NCBI RefSeq assembly: GCF_016725325.1
Contig: NZ_CP068083.1
Span: forward strand, 1,426,001 to 1,490,000
Length of the DNA: 64,000 nucleotides
Direction of reading: 5' to 3'
DNA from: Sphingobacterium spiritivorum
GTDB lineage: Bacteria > Bacteroidota > Bacteroidia > Sphingobacteriales > Sphingobacteriaceae
Shown: positions 25,796 to 32,349 of the stretch, piece after piece
Layout of the letters: every line of letters starts with the position of its first letter
Position numbering within the stretch: the first letter of the stretch is position 1
Notes under the pieces: generated by a model
Told to the model about the DNA's origin: nothing
Databases searched by the model: none
Seen by the model: only the letters and a program-made list of their open reading frames with translations
Position numbers and translations under genes: made by a program

Positions 25796-27490
25796 TTACC
25801 AATTGAATACAAGCCCCACTGAACCTCCTCCATGGAAGGTATCCGATTTTTTATCTGAACCGAAAAACTTCCATTTAACCGGCTCTTTGTCTGCATCAGG
25901 AACTATATGCTCTGAATAATGGAAAGAAGGTGCGGCATATATAGCCAGATGTTTTGACAGATGAAATCTTGGGATTACCCGCAGACCCGCTCTGAAATAG
26001 TCATTCTTGAAATCTTCATCATAACTTGTTCTGCTGATCAGTTCAGCTGCCAGTGAGAACTTTTTCTTACGAATCATATTTGCTCCTACTCCAAATTCTA
26101 AAGCATACTTGAGATCCGGATCGTCCCAATAATACCCTGCACTGATAAGGCTGTATAACACACGTCCTCCCGACCTGAAATTAAGGCTTACCAACTTGCT
26201 TTCGTCGGCACTGACAGACAATTCTTTATATCCGTTTTTTATGAGGTTAAAGAGACCAATCGGGTAGTCACTGCTATCAGCAATATTAATCAAACCGGCG
26301 ATCTGCACTCCTTTTACTTTTTTGGCCACATTAACAGCTCCTGCCAATTGGTTACTTACTTCTGAGCGCGATACATTAACCAGTCCGGCAATCTGGCTTC
26401 CTTGTGAAGAATTGGCAATATTAAGTGCTCCTGCAAGCTGTAGTCCTGACTTTACGGTATCTACTTTGTTCCATAGTCCTCCGATTTGTACTCCCGACAA
26501 ATCATTAACCACCACATTTCCAGCTCCTGCTAATTGTAATCCTTTCACATTTCCTCCTACGACATTTACAAGACCTCCGATCTGTGTACCGCGCATATTG
26601 TATTGATTGATATTTAACGCTCCGCCTATCTCGAACCCATCCACTCCGGCAGTATAGCCACCCAATACGTTAAGAGAAAACTTATTGACAACCTGAGATT
26701 CAAAAAAACCGTGTGTGCTCAGTCCCGGTGTCATGGATACCTGAAAAGGGCTATATGCAAACACACCTCCCAGATTGAGACTCTGAATCTTTCGCGAAGA
26801 ATTAGAAAACAAATTCCCGAGATAGGTGGTAAATATTCCTTTTTCTTTATTATAATCTGAATAATATCCCAGTTTCCCCTTTTTTGCCAATTTGGTAGCC
26901 TCTATGGGCAACAGCAGAATAATAGATGTATCTCTGTAGTTTTCCTTACTCATTGATATAGCGACAAGCTGCTCCGGCTTCTTGATATCAAGTTCGAAAT
27001 ACCCGTTCTTATCTGTTAAGGTAGATACAAATGCATTTTTATCATAGATACTGGCATATTGAATAGCCTTATTGGTACGGATATCTTTTATATATCCCGT
27101 TATCATCACTCTGTTATTTATCTGAGCGGGGATATGAACATCTACATCCATCTTTTGTGGAGAATAGGAGATAATTACATGAGAGGTTGTCTCCTTAAAA
27201 CTGAACTGATCTCCCAGCAGATTTTCAAGATAACCCACCAGCACACCAGTGTACGCCGGAACATTGACGATGCTATCCTGATTGATTAACTGGCTGTTAT
27301 AAGAAAAAAGAATTTGATTGGATGATTTAATCTGTTCAAAGATATCACGTATTGATGTATTTTTGAAAGCCGGAATTTTGATCTGCTGTGCTAATTTTTC
27401 CTGCGCACCAGCGTATGCACACATACAGACTGCAACAAAAAGTGAGCATAATAGATTTTTTGACAAGTATGATATGTTATTTTTAGACAT
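25796..27490 (-). CDS. Outer-membrane protein with STN, carboxypeptidase-regulatory and GLxN-repeat domains
   Basis: The product is 564 residues with the start at ATG 27490, 5 nt past the fecR stop; longer starts overlap fecR. After a signal peptide ending AYAGAQ come an STN domain (FKNTSIRDIFEQIKSSNQILFSYN), a carboxypeptidase-regulatory-like domain (ITGYIKDIRTNKAIQYASIYD ... TDKNGYFEL), about eight tandem ~20-residue repeats of the form GxQIAGLxNV (LA_2272-type surface repeat), and a terminal beta-structured part ending VGLVFNW. No TonB-receptor plug or 22-strand barrel is visible. It follows the sigma/anti-sigma pair and is either its input or its target. Confidence 0.8.
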   Translation of the reverse strand: MSKNNISYLSKNLLCSLFVAVCMCAYAGAQEKLAQQIKIPAFKNTSIRDIFEQIKSSNQILFSYNSQLINQDSIVNVPAYTGVLVGYLENLLGDQFSFKETTSHVIISYSPQKMDVDVHIPAQINNRVMITGYIKDIRTNKAIQYASIYDKNAFVSTLTDKNGYFELDIKKPEQLVAISMSKENYRDTSIILLLPIEATKLAKKGKLGYYSDYNKEKGIFTTYLGNLFSNSSRKIQSLNLGGVFAYSPFQVSMTPGLSTHGFFESQVVNKFSLNVLGGYTAGVDGFEIGGALNINQYNMRGTQIGGLVNVVGGNVKGLQLAGAGNVVVNDLSGVQIGGLWNKVDTVKSGLQLAGALNIANSSQGSQIAGLVNVSRSEVSNQLAGAVNVAKKVKGVQIAGLINIADSSDYPIGLFNLIKNGYKELSVSADESKLVSLNFRSGGRVLYSLISAGYYWDDPDLKYALEFGVGANMIRKKKFSLAAELISRTSYDEDFKNDYFRAGLRVIPRFHLSKHLAIYAAPSFHYSEHIVPDADKEPVKWKFFGSDKKSDTFHGGGSVGLVFNW

Positions 27491-27494
27491 GATT

Positions 27495-28457
27495 TTATTT
27501 GATATGGTACTCATCCCCCTTTTTCTCAATTTTTAAATCAAAGGTCTCCAGGAGCACTTTGATAATTTCGGATAATGGCTGCTGCTCAAAAGTTGCTGTA
27601 AGCAAAAGCTGCCGGTGCTTCGGGTTGATCAAAACCAGGTGCTGATCGTAGGCCTTATTCAGTATTTCAATTACCCGTGGCAATGGTGTATTCTCAAATA
27701 CAAATTCCTGATGTACATAGTAGCGATACAATTGATCGGGAACAGTATCTACCTTAAGCTTATTTCTCAGCGTATCACTTATCAGAACAGATTGTAACGG
27801 CTTTAAGATGACCTCCTGATCTGCACTGCGTACACTTACTGAGCCGGAGGCAACAATTACTTCTGTTTCGCCATTACTACGTCTTACGTGAAAACTGGTT
27901 CCCAGAACAGTAATTTTAGTTTTACCCGCATCGATTACAAATGGATGCTTTTCATCTCTTTTCACTTCAAAAAATACTTCTCCGGATGTAAGTTTCACTG
28001 ATCTGTTTTTACTTAACCAGGACTCAGAATAGGCGATCTGAGAATATTTATTTAACGTAACTACACTTCCGTCAGGTAACTGATCCCTCCGGACATCAGC
28101 AAAAGATTGCAATTGCTTATCCACGGCAGACTGTACTGCAAAGAAATAAAGAGAAATACCCAAACACAACAAGGTGACAGCTGCGATCATCCATTTGACC
28201 GAAAAGAACTTTGAAGGTTTTTCATATTTGACCTGAGCTTCCTCTCGTTCATTCTTTCTCCGTACAAAATCTGCCCAGACCCGATCGACATCGATATCTT
28301 CCGGGACAGTTGTTTGCTTACTCAGTTCCCAGGCTTTCTTCATTTGTTGATACACTTTTTCATTTTCATGATTACTGGAGATCCATTGTTCTACCACAAG
28401 AACCTCTTCCGGAGAAGCATCTCCTACAATATATTTTGTCACTAACACGTCTTTCAT
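27495..28457 (-). CDS. FecR-family anti-sigma factor
   Basis: The 320-residue single-pass protein has a cytoplasmic N-terminal domain (sigma-binding), a membrane helix at about residues 80-105, and a periplasmic FecR domain (LPDGSVVTLNKYSQIAYSESW, GEVFFEVKRDEKHPFVIDAGKTKITVLGTSFHV) followed by a DUF4974 / STN-like C-terminal domain (FENTPLPRVIEILNKAYDQHL). It senses a periplasmic signal from an outer-membrane transducer and controls the sigma factor encoded 4 nt upstream (overlapping ATGA). Confidence 0.92.
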   Translation of the reverse strand: MKDVLVTKYIVGDASPEEVLVVEQWISSNHENEKVYQQMKKAWELSKQTTVPEDIDVDRVWADFVRRKNEREEAQVKYEKPSKFFSVKWMIAAVTLLCLGISLYFFAVQSAVDKQLQSFADVRRDQLPDGSVVTLNKYSQIAYSESWLSKNRSVKLTSGEVFFEVKRDEKHPFVIDAGKTKITVLGTSFHVRRSNGETEVIVASGSVSVRSADQEVILKPLQSVLISDTLRNKLKVDTVPDQLYRYYVHQEFVFENTPLPRVIEILNKAYDQHLVLINPKHRQLLLTATFEQQPLSEIIKVLLETFDLKIEKKGDEYHIK

Positions 28458-29008
28458 AACCCAAATAGTAAAGAGATGATTAACAAGGTTAAATAATCTA
28501 CCAGATGTACACGCAGATGGCGCAATGCCTTGCTCATATGGCCTTCTACGGTCTTGATGGATAAGTTGAGCAGATCTGCAATCTCCTTATACTTTAAATC
28601 CTGAAACCGACTCATCTCAAAAACAGCCCGGCTTTTCTCCGGCAGCTGTAACAGTGCATGATGCAATTGTTTCTTTAATTCCGAATCTCCCTGATCCATA
28701 TACTCTGTATCTTTTTCATGCAGCAACTGGTATTCCTGATACCTTCTTTTTAATTGCTCGCGCTTAAGTGTATTGAGACTTTCATGATACACTGCACGAT
28801 AGAGGTAGGCTTTTAAGGAAGTGTGGATATCTGTCTCCCAGTCGCGCTCCCAAAGCCTCATAAATACCTGCTGTACCACCTCTTCTGCAATAGCTGAATC
28901 CTCCAGGAAACGAAAAGCATACCGATGGAGATCCTTGAAATGTTCTCTGAAGATCATTTCAAACTTGTGTTCCTTTTGAAGCGGAATATGTTCAATACCT
29001 GCTAACAT
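28454..29008 (-). CDS. ECF RNA polymerase sigma factor (FecI family)
   Basis: The 184-residue sigma-70 family factor shows region 2 (FREHFKDLHRYAFRFLEDSAIAEEVVQQVFMRLWE) and region 4 helix-turn-helix (LPEKSRAVFEMSRFQDLKYKEIADLLNLSIKTVEGHMSKALRHL). The C-terminus ends in a hydrophobic tail (LTLLIISLLFGL), seen in several Bacteroidota FecI-type factors. It is the first gene of the fecI-fecR-STN operon and presumably directs its own operon when released. Confidence 0.93.
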   Translation of the reverse strand: MLAGIEHIPLQKEHKFEMIFREHFKDLHRYAFRFLEDSAIAEEVVQQVFMRLWERDWETDIHTSLKAYLYRAVYHESLNTLKREQLKRRYQEYQLLHEKDTEYMDQGDSELKKQLHHALLQLPEKSRAVFEMSRFQDLKYKEIADLLNLSIKTVEGHMSKALRHLRVHLVDYLTLLIISLLFGL

Positions 29009-29177
29009 CGAAATAATTTAAATACGTTATTTATTCTTCAATTTATAGCTAAGACAACTCAAAAATCATTTACCCTCATCCTTTTTCTGTTTTTTTTCTT
29101 TTTGCCGTTTTCACCAATACTTTTCTCCTCTTTTTAAGGGTAAAAGCCAAACCAATTGTCAAAACTATTAAAAAACA

Positions 29178-29297
29178 ATGTTAAACATGAGCCTCCTCAT
29201 CTACTCTTTTATTCTCGGCGGATTAATTTTTATTTCTTTCCTATGGATGCTGTATACCCTTATAAATGCGATACATGAAAGCGCAGAAACAGAGTAA
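29178..29297 (+). CDS. Small 39-residue membrane protein
   Basis: This short frame reads MLNMSLLIYSFILGGLIF then ISFLWMLYTLINAIHESAETE. It is one strong transmembrane helix with a short acidic tail. It sits just upstream of the acyltransferase gene and overlaps its longest possible start by 32 nt, which suggests coupling. The acyltransferase lacks the first membrane segment normally seen in its family, so a frameshift splitting one gene in two is an alternative, although the tail and stop look like a natural end. Confidence 0.4.
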   Translation: MLNMSLLIYSFILGGLIFISFLWMLYTLINAIHESAETE

Positions 29298-30090
29298 TAA
29301 AACGAATCGTAGTGCTCAACACATGAACAGCATATACCGTATTACAGGATTTATAATCGGACGAATATTTCGCTATCGATATAATGTCGTTATTCAAAAC
29401 TTCGCCAGAGCATTTCCCGACATGTCGTATACTTCGATTGTACATCATGTACATGATTTCTATTGTATACTTGGCCGAATTGTCACTGAACAACTATCGG
29501 GTATATTTCGTTCACCCAAACTCCATTTGCAAAATACACAGCTACTGGACACGCCTTACCGCGAAAAGAGACATATTATTATGCTGATGGGTCACTATGG
29601 AAACTGGGAACTTCTGAATCGCCTGCCAGGTGTGTTAAACAAACCTGTACAAGCACTTTACAAACCTTTAAAAAGTGTTCTGTTTGATCACCTCTTCACA
29701 AAAATCAGAACACGGGAAGGTTTACGGCTTATTCCTTCCTCTAAGGCCTTAAGGACATTATTAAAGGAAAAGAACGCTCCAAATATCACAGTATTTCTTG
29801 CAGATCAATATCCCGGAATTGAGAATGGCTATCCTGTTACATTTCTGAATCAGCAAACCTATGCCTTTAGCGGAGCGGAAAAAATTGCGAAGACTTTAAA
29901 TGCTTATGTAGTATATGGGGAATTGTCTCCTGCAGGTGATTACGCATGGACGCTTAGCTTAGATCTTATCTGTGATTCCGCAGGCCAAACTTCAGCAGGT
30001 GAAATAACACTCAATTATATCCGGAAACTGGAAGATAGCATTATGAAAGCGCCTTGTTATTGGTTATGGTCACACCGGAGATGGAAATAA
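29266..30090 (+). CDS. Lipid A biosynthesis acyltransferase-like protein (LpxL/HtrB family)
   Basis: A frame of 274 residues from ATG 29266; internal ATGs at 29275 and 29323 are alternatives, the last giving a family-like beginning MNSIYRITGFIIGR. The catalytic signature is GHYGNWE in LMGHYGNWELL, the HxxxxE/D motif of LpxL-type and lysophospholipid acyltransferases. Further conserved parts are RYNVVIQNFARAFP, ADQYPG and the C-terminal CYWLWSHRRWK. It would transfer an acyl chain to a lipid A or ornithine/glycine lipid precursor at the inner membrane. The N-terminal membrane helix is weak or missing; see the adjoining 39-residue peptide. Confidence 0.82.
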   Translation: MRYMKAQKQSNKTNRSAQHMNSIYRITGFIIGRIFRYRYNVVIQNFARAFPDMSYTSIVHHVHDFYCILGRIVTEQLSGIFRSPKLHLQNTQLLDTPYREKRHIIMLMGHYGNWELLNRLPGVLNKPVQALYKPLKSVLFDHLFTKIRTREGLRLIPSSKALRTLLKEKNAPNITVFLADQYPGIENGYPVTFLNQQTYAFSGAEKIAKTLNAYVVYGELSPAGDYAWTLSLDLICDSAGQTSAGEITLNYIRKLEDSIMKAPCYWLWSHRRWK

Positions 30091-30184
30091 AAAAAAATTA
30101 AAATGCGACAAGGGTATAATGCAATTACACTGTCTTATTCCTAAACAACAATAAAAATTTCATTATCTACTAAAATCAAAAAAG

Positions 30185-30751
30185 ATGAACAAGAACTTAA
30201 AAACAGGATTCACACTATTAGCACTTACTTTGGGATTGTCTCTAACTGCACATGCTCAAAAAATTGAATATGGCATAAAAGCGGGAGCACAGTACAGCAG
30301 CTTTTCATATGGAAATAAAACAATTAAAGACGAAGCCGGCAAAATAGGTGCACATATAGGAGTATTTGCACGTACTGCTGAAAAATTATACTTTCAACCG
30401 GAACTGAATTTTTCCATGTTTAATGCAAAATATACGTACGACAGCAAAGTGTACACACCAAAATTCTATCAGGCAAATCTACCTCTACAAGTGGGATATA
30501 AAGTCCTTGAAAAAGATGAATTGAACTTACGTGTATCTGCAGGACCTCAACTTAACTATGATCTGAAAAAAGTGAAGGCAACTGCTACATCTTCATTTAA
30601 ACAACTGTCCTACGACGCATTAATAAATGTTGGAGCTGATGTTGAGAAATTCACTTTCGACCTGAGATTCAATTACGGCCTCAATAAAAGGAATAAAGAC
30701 CTGGGTGCCCGTAATGAAACTTATGGCTTGTCTGTAGGATACAAATTCTAA
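30185..30751 (+). CDS. Small outer-membrane beta-barrel protein (porin/PorT-like)
   Basis: The 188-residue protein has a signal peptide ending TAHAQ. It is built of amphipathic strands (KIEYGIKAGAQYSSF, YFQPELNFSMF, FTFDLRFNYGL) and ends with the terminal barrel residues GLSVGYKF. It matches the outer-membrane beta-barrel family (OMP_b-brl_2). Ligand and function are unknown. A terminator follows, and that terminator now also truncates a GIY-YIG gene copy on the other strand. Confidence 0.85.
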   Translation: MNKNLKTGFTLLALTLGLSLTAHAQKIEYGIKAGAQYSSFSYGNKTIKDEAGKIGAHIGVFARTAEKLYFQPELNFSMFNAKYTYDSKVYTPKFYQANLPLQVGYKVLEKDELNLRVSAGPQLNYDLKKVKATATSSFKQLSYDALINVGADVEKFTFDLRFNYGLNKRNKDLGARNETYGLSVGYKF

Positions 30752-30777
30752 TTCCTTTCCCCTCTATTTTAGTAATC

Positions 30778-30803
30778 AGGCATCCGCGAGGGATGCCTTT
30801 TTT
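30778..30803 (+). terminator. Terminator of the beta-barrel gene
   Basis: GGCATCC (30779-30785) and GGATGCC (30791-30797) form a stem with a GCGAG loop, followed by six T. Its T-run is the junction at which the truncated GIY-YIG copy on the minus strand ends. Confidence 0.8.
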
Positions 30804-30905
30804 ATGACGGGAATTATGACGACGCAATCGATCTGCAACATCATTCGTCACTCCAATATGATAACGGTCTGCACTAACGGAATAGAGAATGTATAAGTAA
30901 TACAT
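30798..30905 (-). pseudogene. Truncated GIY-YIG nuclease gene (first 36 residues)
   Basis: Residues 1-36 match the neighbouring intact copies (LYILYS, the YIG box as YHIG, and RLRRHN) with a few differences: Tyr to His before IG, and Asn to Asp in VADRL. Homology stops at the AAA-AAA lysine codons, which coincide with the T-run of the beta-barrel gene terminator on the opposite strand. The frame then runs into unrelated sequence to about 30681. The catalytic Glu region is lost, so this copy should be inactive. Confidence 0.8.
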
Positions 30906-30919
30906 AATTAGGTCATAAC

Positions 30920-30945
30920 AAAAAAAGCATCCTGTCGGATGCTTT
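30920..30945 (-). terminator. tRNA-type terminator, array copy 1
   Basis: On the minus strand AAAGCATCC-GACA-GGATGCTTT continues into a run of seven T. It begins right at the CCA end of the tRNA remnant. Confidence 0.8.
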
Positions 30946-30947
30946 GG

Positions 30948-31010
30948 TGGAGGCTACTGGGTTCGAACCAGTGACCCTTCCGATTTTATCGGAATGATCT
31001 GAACCAGCTA
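30948..31010 (-). pseudogene. tRNA 3' remnant, array copy 1
   Basis: On the minus strand this runs from the D-loop (AGCTGGTTCAGA) through the anticodon arm, T arm and acceptor 3' strand to ACCA. It is identical to tRNA-Val(TAC) at 32010-32084 except in the anticodon arm region, where the stem is TTCCG/CGGAA with loop ATAAAAT. The 5' acceptor strand and 5' D-stem are missing, replaced by the end of the GIY-YIG gene, so it cannot fold as a tRNA. Confidence 0.85.
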
Positions 31011-31259
31011 GTCGGACTTTTTAATAAGTTCTTCTATTTTTAAACCGCTTTTCCAGGATTTAAGCTGGCGTTCGCGGACTAATGCTTCACTCTTCGTCTT
31101 ATAACATTCCTGATAAACAATACACCAATCTGCTGATATTCCTGTAAAACCCTTTTTATGACGGGAATTATGACGACGCAATCGATTTGCAACATCATTC
31201 GTCACTCCAATATAATAACGGTCTGCACTAATGGAATAGAGAATGTATAAGTAATACAT
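31008..31259 (-). CDS. Small GIY-YIG nuclease, array copy A
   Basis: The 83-residue single-domain protein is of the UPF0213/YhbQ-like GIY-YIG type. Tyr5 (GIY equivalent LYI), Tyr16-Ile-Gly18 (YIG), Arg26, His30 and the catalytic Glu58 in KTKSEALVRERQLKSWK are all present. It differs from copies B/C at Ile10, Gly72, Lys74, Ser82 and Asp83. The stop TAG at 31008-31010 is part of the D-loop sequence of the tRNA remnant. No promoter lies directly upstream; only 20 nt separate the start from the preceding terminator's T-run. Such proteins cut DNA; the target is unknown. Confidence 0.88.
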   Translation of the reverse strand: MYYLYILYSISADRYYIGVTNDVANRLRRHNSRHKKGFTGISADWCIVYQECYKTKSEALVRERQLKSWKSGLKIEELIKKSD

Positions 31260-31273
31260 AATTAGGTCATAAC

Positions 31274-31299
31274 AAAAAAAGCATCCTGTCGGATGCTTT
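31274..31299 (-). terminator. tRNA-type terminator, array copy 2
   Basis: Same hairpin as copy 1, exactly 354 bp on: stem AAAGCATCC with GGATGCTTT and a run of T on the minus strand. Confidence 0.8.
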
Positions 31300-31301
31300 G
31301 G

Positions 31302-31364
31302 TGGAGGCTACTGGGTTCGAACCAGTGACCCTTCCGATTTTATCGGAATGATCTGAACCAGCTA
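31302..31364 (-). pseudogene. tRNA 3' remnant, array copy 2
   Basis: Same as copy 1, joined to GIY-YIG copy B by the overlapping TAG. The D-loop to CCA portion is kept; the 5' half is absent. Confidence 0.85.
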
Positions 31365-31613
31365 TTCGGGCTTTTTAATAAGCTCTTCTATTCTTAAACG
31401 GCTTTTCCAGGATTTAAGCTGGCGTTCGCGGACTAATGCTTCACTCTTCGTCTTATAACATTCCTGATAAACAATACACCAATCTGCTGATATTCCTGTA
31501 AAACCCTTTTTATGACGGGAATTATGACGACGCAATCGATTTGCAACATCATTCGTCACTCCAATATAATAACGGTCTGCACTAACGGAATAGAGAATGT
31601 ATAAGTAATACAT
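31362..31613 (-). CDS. Small GIY-YIG nuclease, array copy B
   Basis: The 83 residues are identical in protein sequence to copy C and appear identical in DNA. All GIY-YIG signature residues are present (Tyr5, Tyr16-Gly18, Arg26, Glu58). The C-terminus is SRLRIEELIKKPE, and its stop is embedded in the downstream tRNA remnant. Its near-identity with copy C implies recent unequal recombination between repeats or ongoing gene conversion. Confidence 0.88.
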   Translation of the reverse strand: MYYLYILYSVSADRYYIGVTNDVANRLRRHNSRHKKGFTGISADWCIVYQECYKTKSEALVRERQLKSWKSRLRIEELIKKPE

Positions 31614-31627
31614 AACTAGGTCATAAC

Positions 31628-31653
31628 AAAAAAAGCATCCTGTCGGATGCTTT
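31628..31653 (-). terminator. tRNA-type terminator, array copy 3
   Basis: Same hairpin as copies 1 and 2, at the 354-bp period, followed by a run of T on the minus strand. Confidence 0.8.
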
Positions 31654-31655
31654 GG

Positions 31656-31718
31656 TGGAGGCTACTGGGTTCGAACCAGTGACCCTTCCGATTTTATCGG
31701 AATGATCTGAACCAGCTA
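31656..31718 (-). pseudogene. tRNA 3' remnant, array copy 3
   Basis: Identical to copy 2. It is joined to GIY-YIG copy C through the shared TAG and keeps the altered anticodon arm TTCCG-ATAAAAT-CGGAA. Confidence 0.85.
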
Positions 31719-31967
31719 TTCGGGCTTTTTAATAAGCTCTTCTATTCTTAAACGGCTTTTCCAGGATTTAAGCTGGCGTTCGCGGACTAATGCTTCACTC
31801 TTCGTCTTATAACATTCCTGATAAACAATACACCAATCTGCTGATATTCCTGTAAAACCCTTTTTATGACGGGAATTATGACGACGCAATCGATTTGCAA
31901 CATCATTCGTCACTCCAATATAATAACGGTCTGCACTAACGGAATAGAGAATGTATAAGTAATACAT
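31716..31967 (-). CDS. Small GIY-YIG nuclease, array copy C (proximal to tRNA-Val)
   Basis: The 83-residue protein is the same as copy B. It is the first nuclease gene downstream of the intact tRNA-Val genes: tRNA-CCA, terminator hairpin, a 20-nt spacer, then ATG. Any transcript starting at the tRNA promoter and escaping the terminator would include it first. The spacer contains no recognisable ribosome-binding site, as is usual in this phylum. The predicted product is basic at the C-terminus (KSWKSRLR), suited to nucleic-acid binding. Confidence 0.88.
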   Translation of the reverse strand: MYYLYILYSVSADRYYIGVTNDVANRLRRHNSRHKKGFTGISADWCIVYQECYKTKSEALVRERQLKSWKSRLRIEELIKKPE

Positions 31968-31981
31968 AACTAGGTCATAAC

Positions 31982-32007
31982 AAAAAAAGCATCCTGTCGG
32001 ATGCTTT
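31982..32007 (-). terminator. Terminator of tRNA-Val (parent of the array copies)
   Basis: The same AAAGCATCC/GGATGCTTT hairpin lies directly after the encoded CCA of the complete tRNA-Val, with a run of seven T. The first stem base is the A of CCA. Confidence 0.85.
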
Positions 32008-32009
32008 GG

Positions 32010-32084
32010 TGGAGGCTACTGGGTTCGAACCAGTGACCCTCTGCTTGTAAGGCAGATGCTCTGAACCAGCTGAGCTAAGCCTCC
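32010..32084 (-). tRNA. tRNA-Val (anticodon TAC)
   Basis: A complete 75-nt cloverleaf on the minus strand: acceptor GGAGGCT/AGCCTCC, D arm GCTC/GAGC, anticodon stem TCTGC/GCAGA with loop CTTACAA (anticodon TAC), T arm ACTGG-TTCGAAC-CCAGT, discriminator A. CCA is encoded (32007-32009). It is the template from which the array remnants' 3' parts derive. Confidence 0.95.
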
Positions 32085-32097
32085 TTTTAATTAAGTG

Positions 32098-32172
32098 TGG
32101 AGAATACTGGGTTCGAACCAGTGACCCTCTGCTTGTAAGGCAGATGCTCTGAACCAGCTGAGCTAATTCTCC
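32098..32172 (-). tRNA. tRNA-Val (anticodon TAC), second copy
   Basis: A 75-nt cloverleaf with acceptor GGAGAAT/ATTCTCC; D, anticodon and T arms are identical to the neighbouring tRNA-Val. CCA is not encoded (CAC follows the discriminator A). The acceptor pairs differ from the first copy by compensated changes, so both should be functional. Confidence 0.95.
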
Positions 32173-32307
32173 TTGTATTTTTAACGGATTTTATACCGTC
32201 TATTGCTTTCTGACCAGTGACTCTTCCGATTTGTATCGGAATGCTCTGAACCAGCTGAGCTAATTCTCCTTGTATTTTTAACAGATTTTATTCTGTCTGT
32301 GGATTTT
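32173..32307 (-). repeat. Duplicated leader hairpin upstream of the tRNA-Val copies
   Basis: The leaders at about 32173-32205 and 32270-32302 are direct repeats (minus strand ...AAAATACAA then GGAGAATT). Each contains a 4-bp stem, ACGG/CCGT in one and ACAG/CTGT in the other, so the two differences compensate each other. This shows the tRNA unit was duplicated with its leader. Confidence 0.6.
32211..32269 (-). pseudogene. tRNA-Val 5' remnant with altered anticodon arm
   Basis: On the minus strand it begins as in the second tRNA-Val (GGAGAATTAGCTCAGCTGG...GAGC), then has an anticodon arm TTCCG-ATACAAAT-CGGAA (8-nt loop) and a T arm that breaks off after CACTGGTC. It keeps the 5' half that the array remnants lack and shares their unusual TTCCGAT...ATCGGAA arm. 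It has no 3' acceptor strand, so it is non-functional. Confidence 0.75.
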
Positions 32308-32349
32308 TGATTATCTCAAAAATGCAATCGTTCTTTCTGATTGCGTGTG

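Larger units (their letters stand above)
30906..32009. repeat. 354-bp tandem array: GIY-YIG gene + tRNA 3' remnant + terminator
   Basis: Units of exactly 354 bp start at 30906, 31260 and 31614, and a fourth start at 31968 runs into the complete tRNA-Val. Read on the minus strand, each unit is a 252-nt GIY-YIG gene, a 63-nt tRNA remnant that overlaps the gene's stop, a 22-nt terminator hairpin and a short spacer. Units two and three look identical by eye apart from one base at the spacer start (aatt versus aact). Unit one differs at several positions, giving four amino-acid changes near the C-terminus and one near the N-terminus. Confidence 0.95.

Noticed and set aside
25000..30100. Genomic island or prophage around the FecI/FecR genes
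   Set aside because: No integrase, transposase or phage genes, and no flanking repeats other than the tRNA array further downstream.
30681..30797. Extension of the truncated GIY-YIG frame to 74 residues
   Set aside because: Beyond residue 36 the reading frame is the complement of the beta-barrel gene's end and terminator, with no GIY-YIG similarity. It is a chance frame.
30948..31718. The three array remnants as functional tRNA genes
   Set aside because: The T arm and CCA are perfect but the 5' acceptor strand and 5' D-stem are replaced by coding sequence, so no cloverleaf can form.
30906..31967. CRISPR or other short-repeat defence array
   Set aside because: The period is 354 bp with coding units and no repeat-spacer structure; no Cas genes are present.
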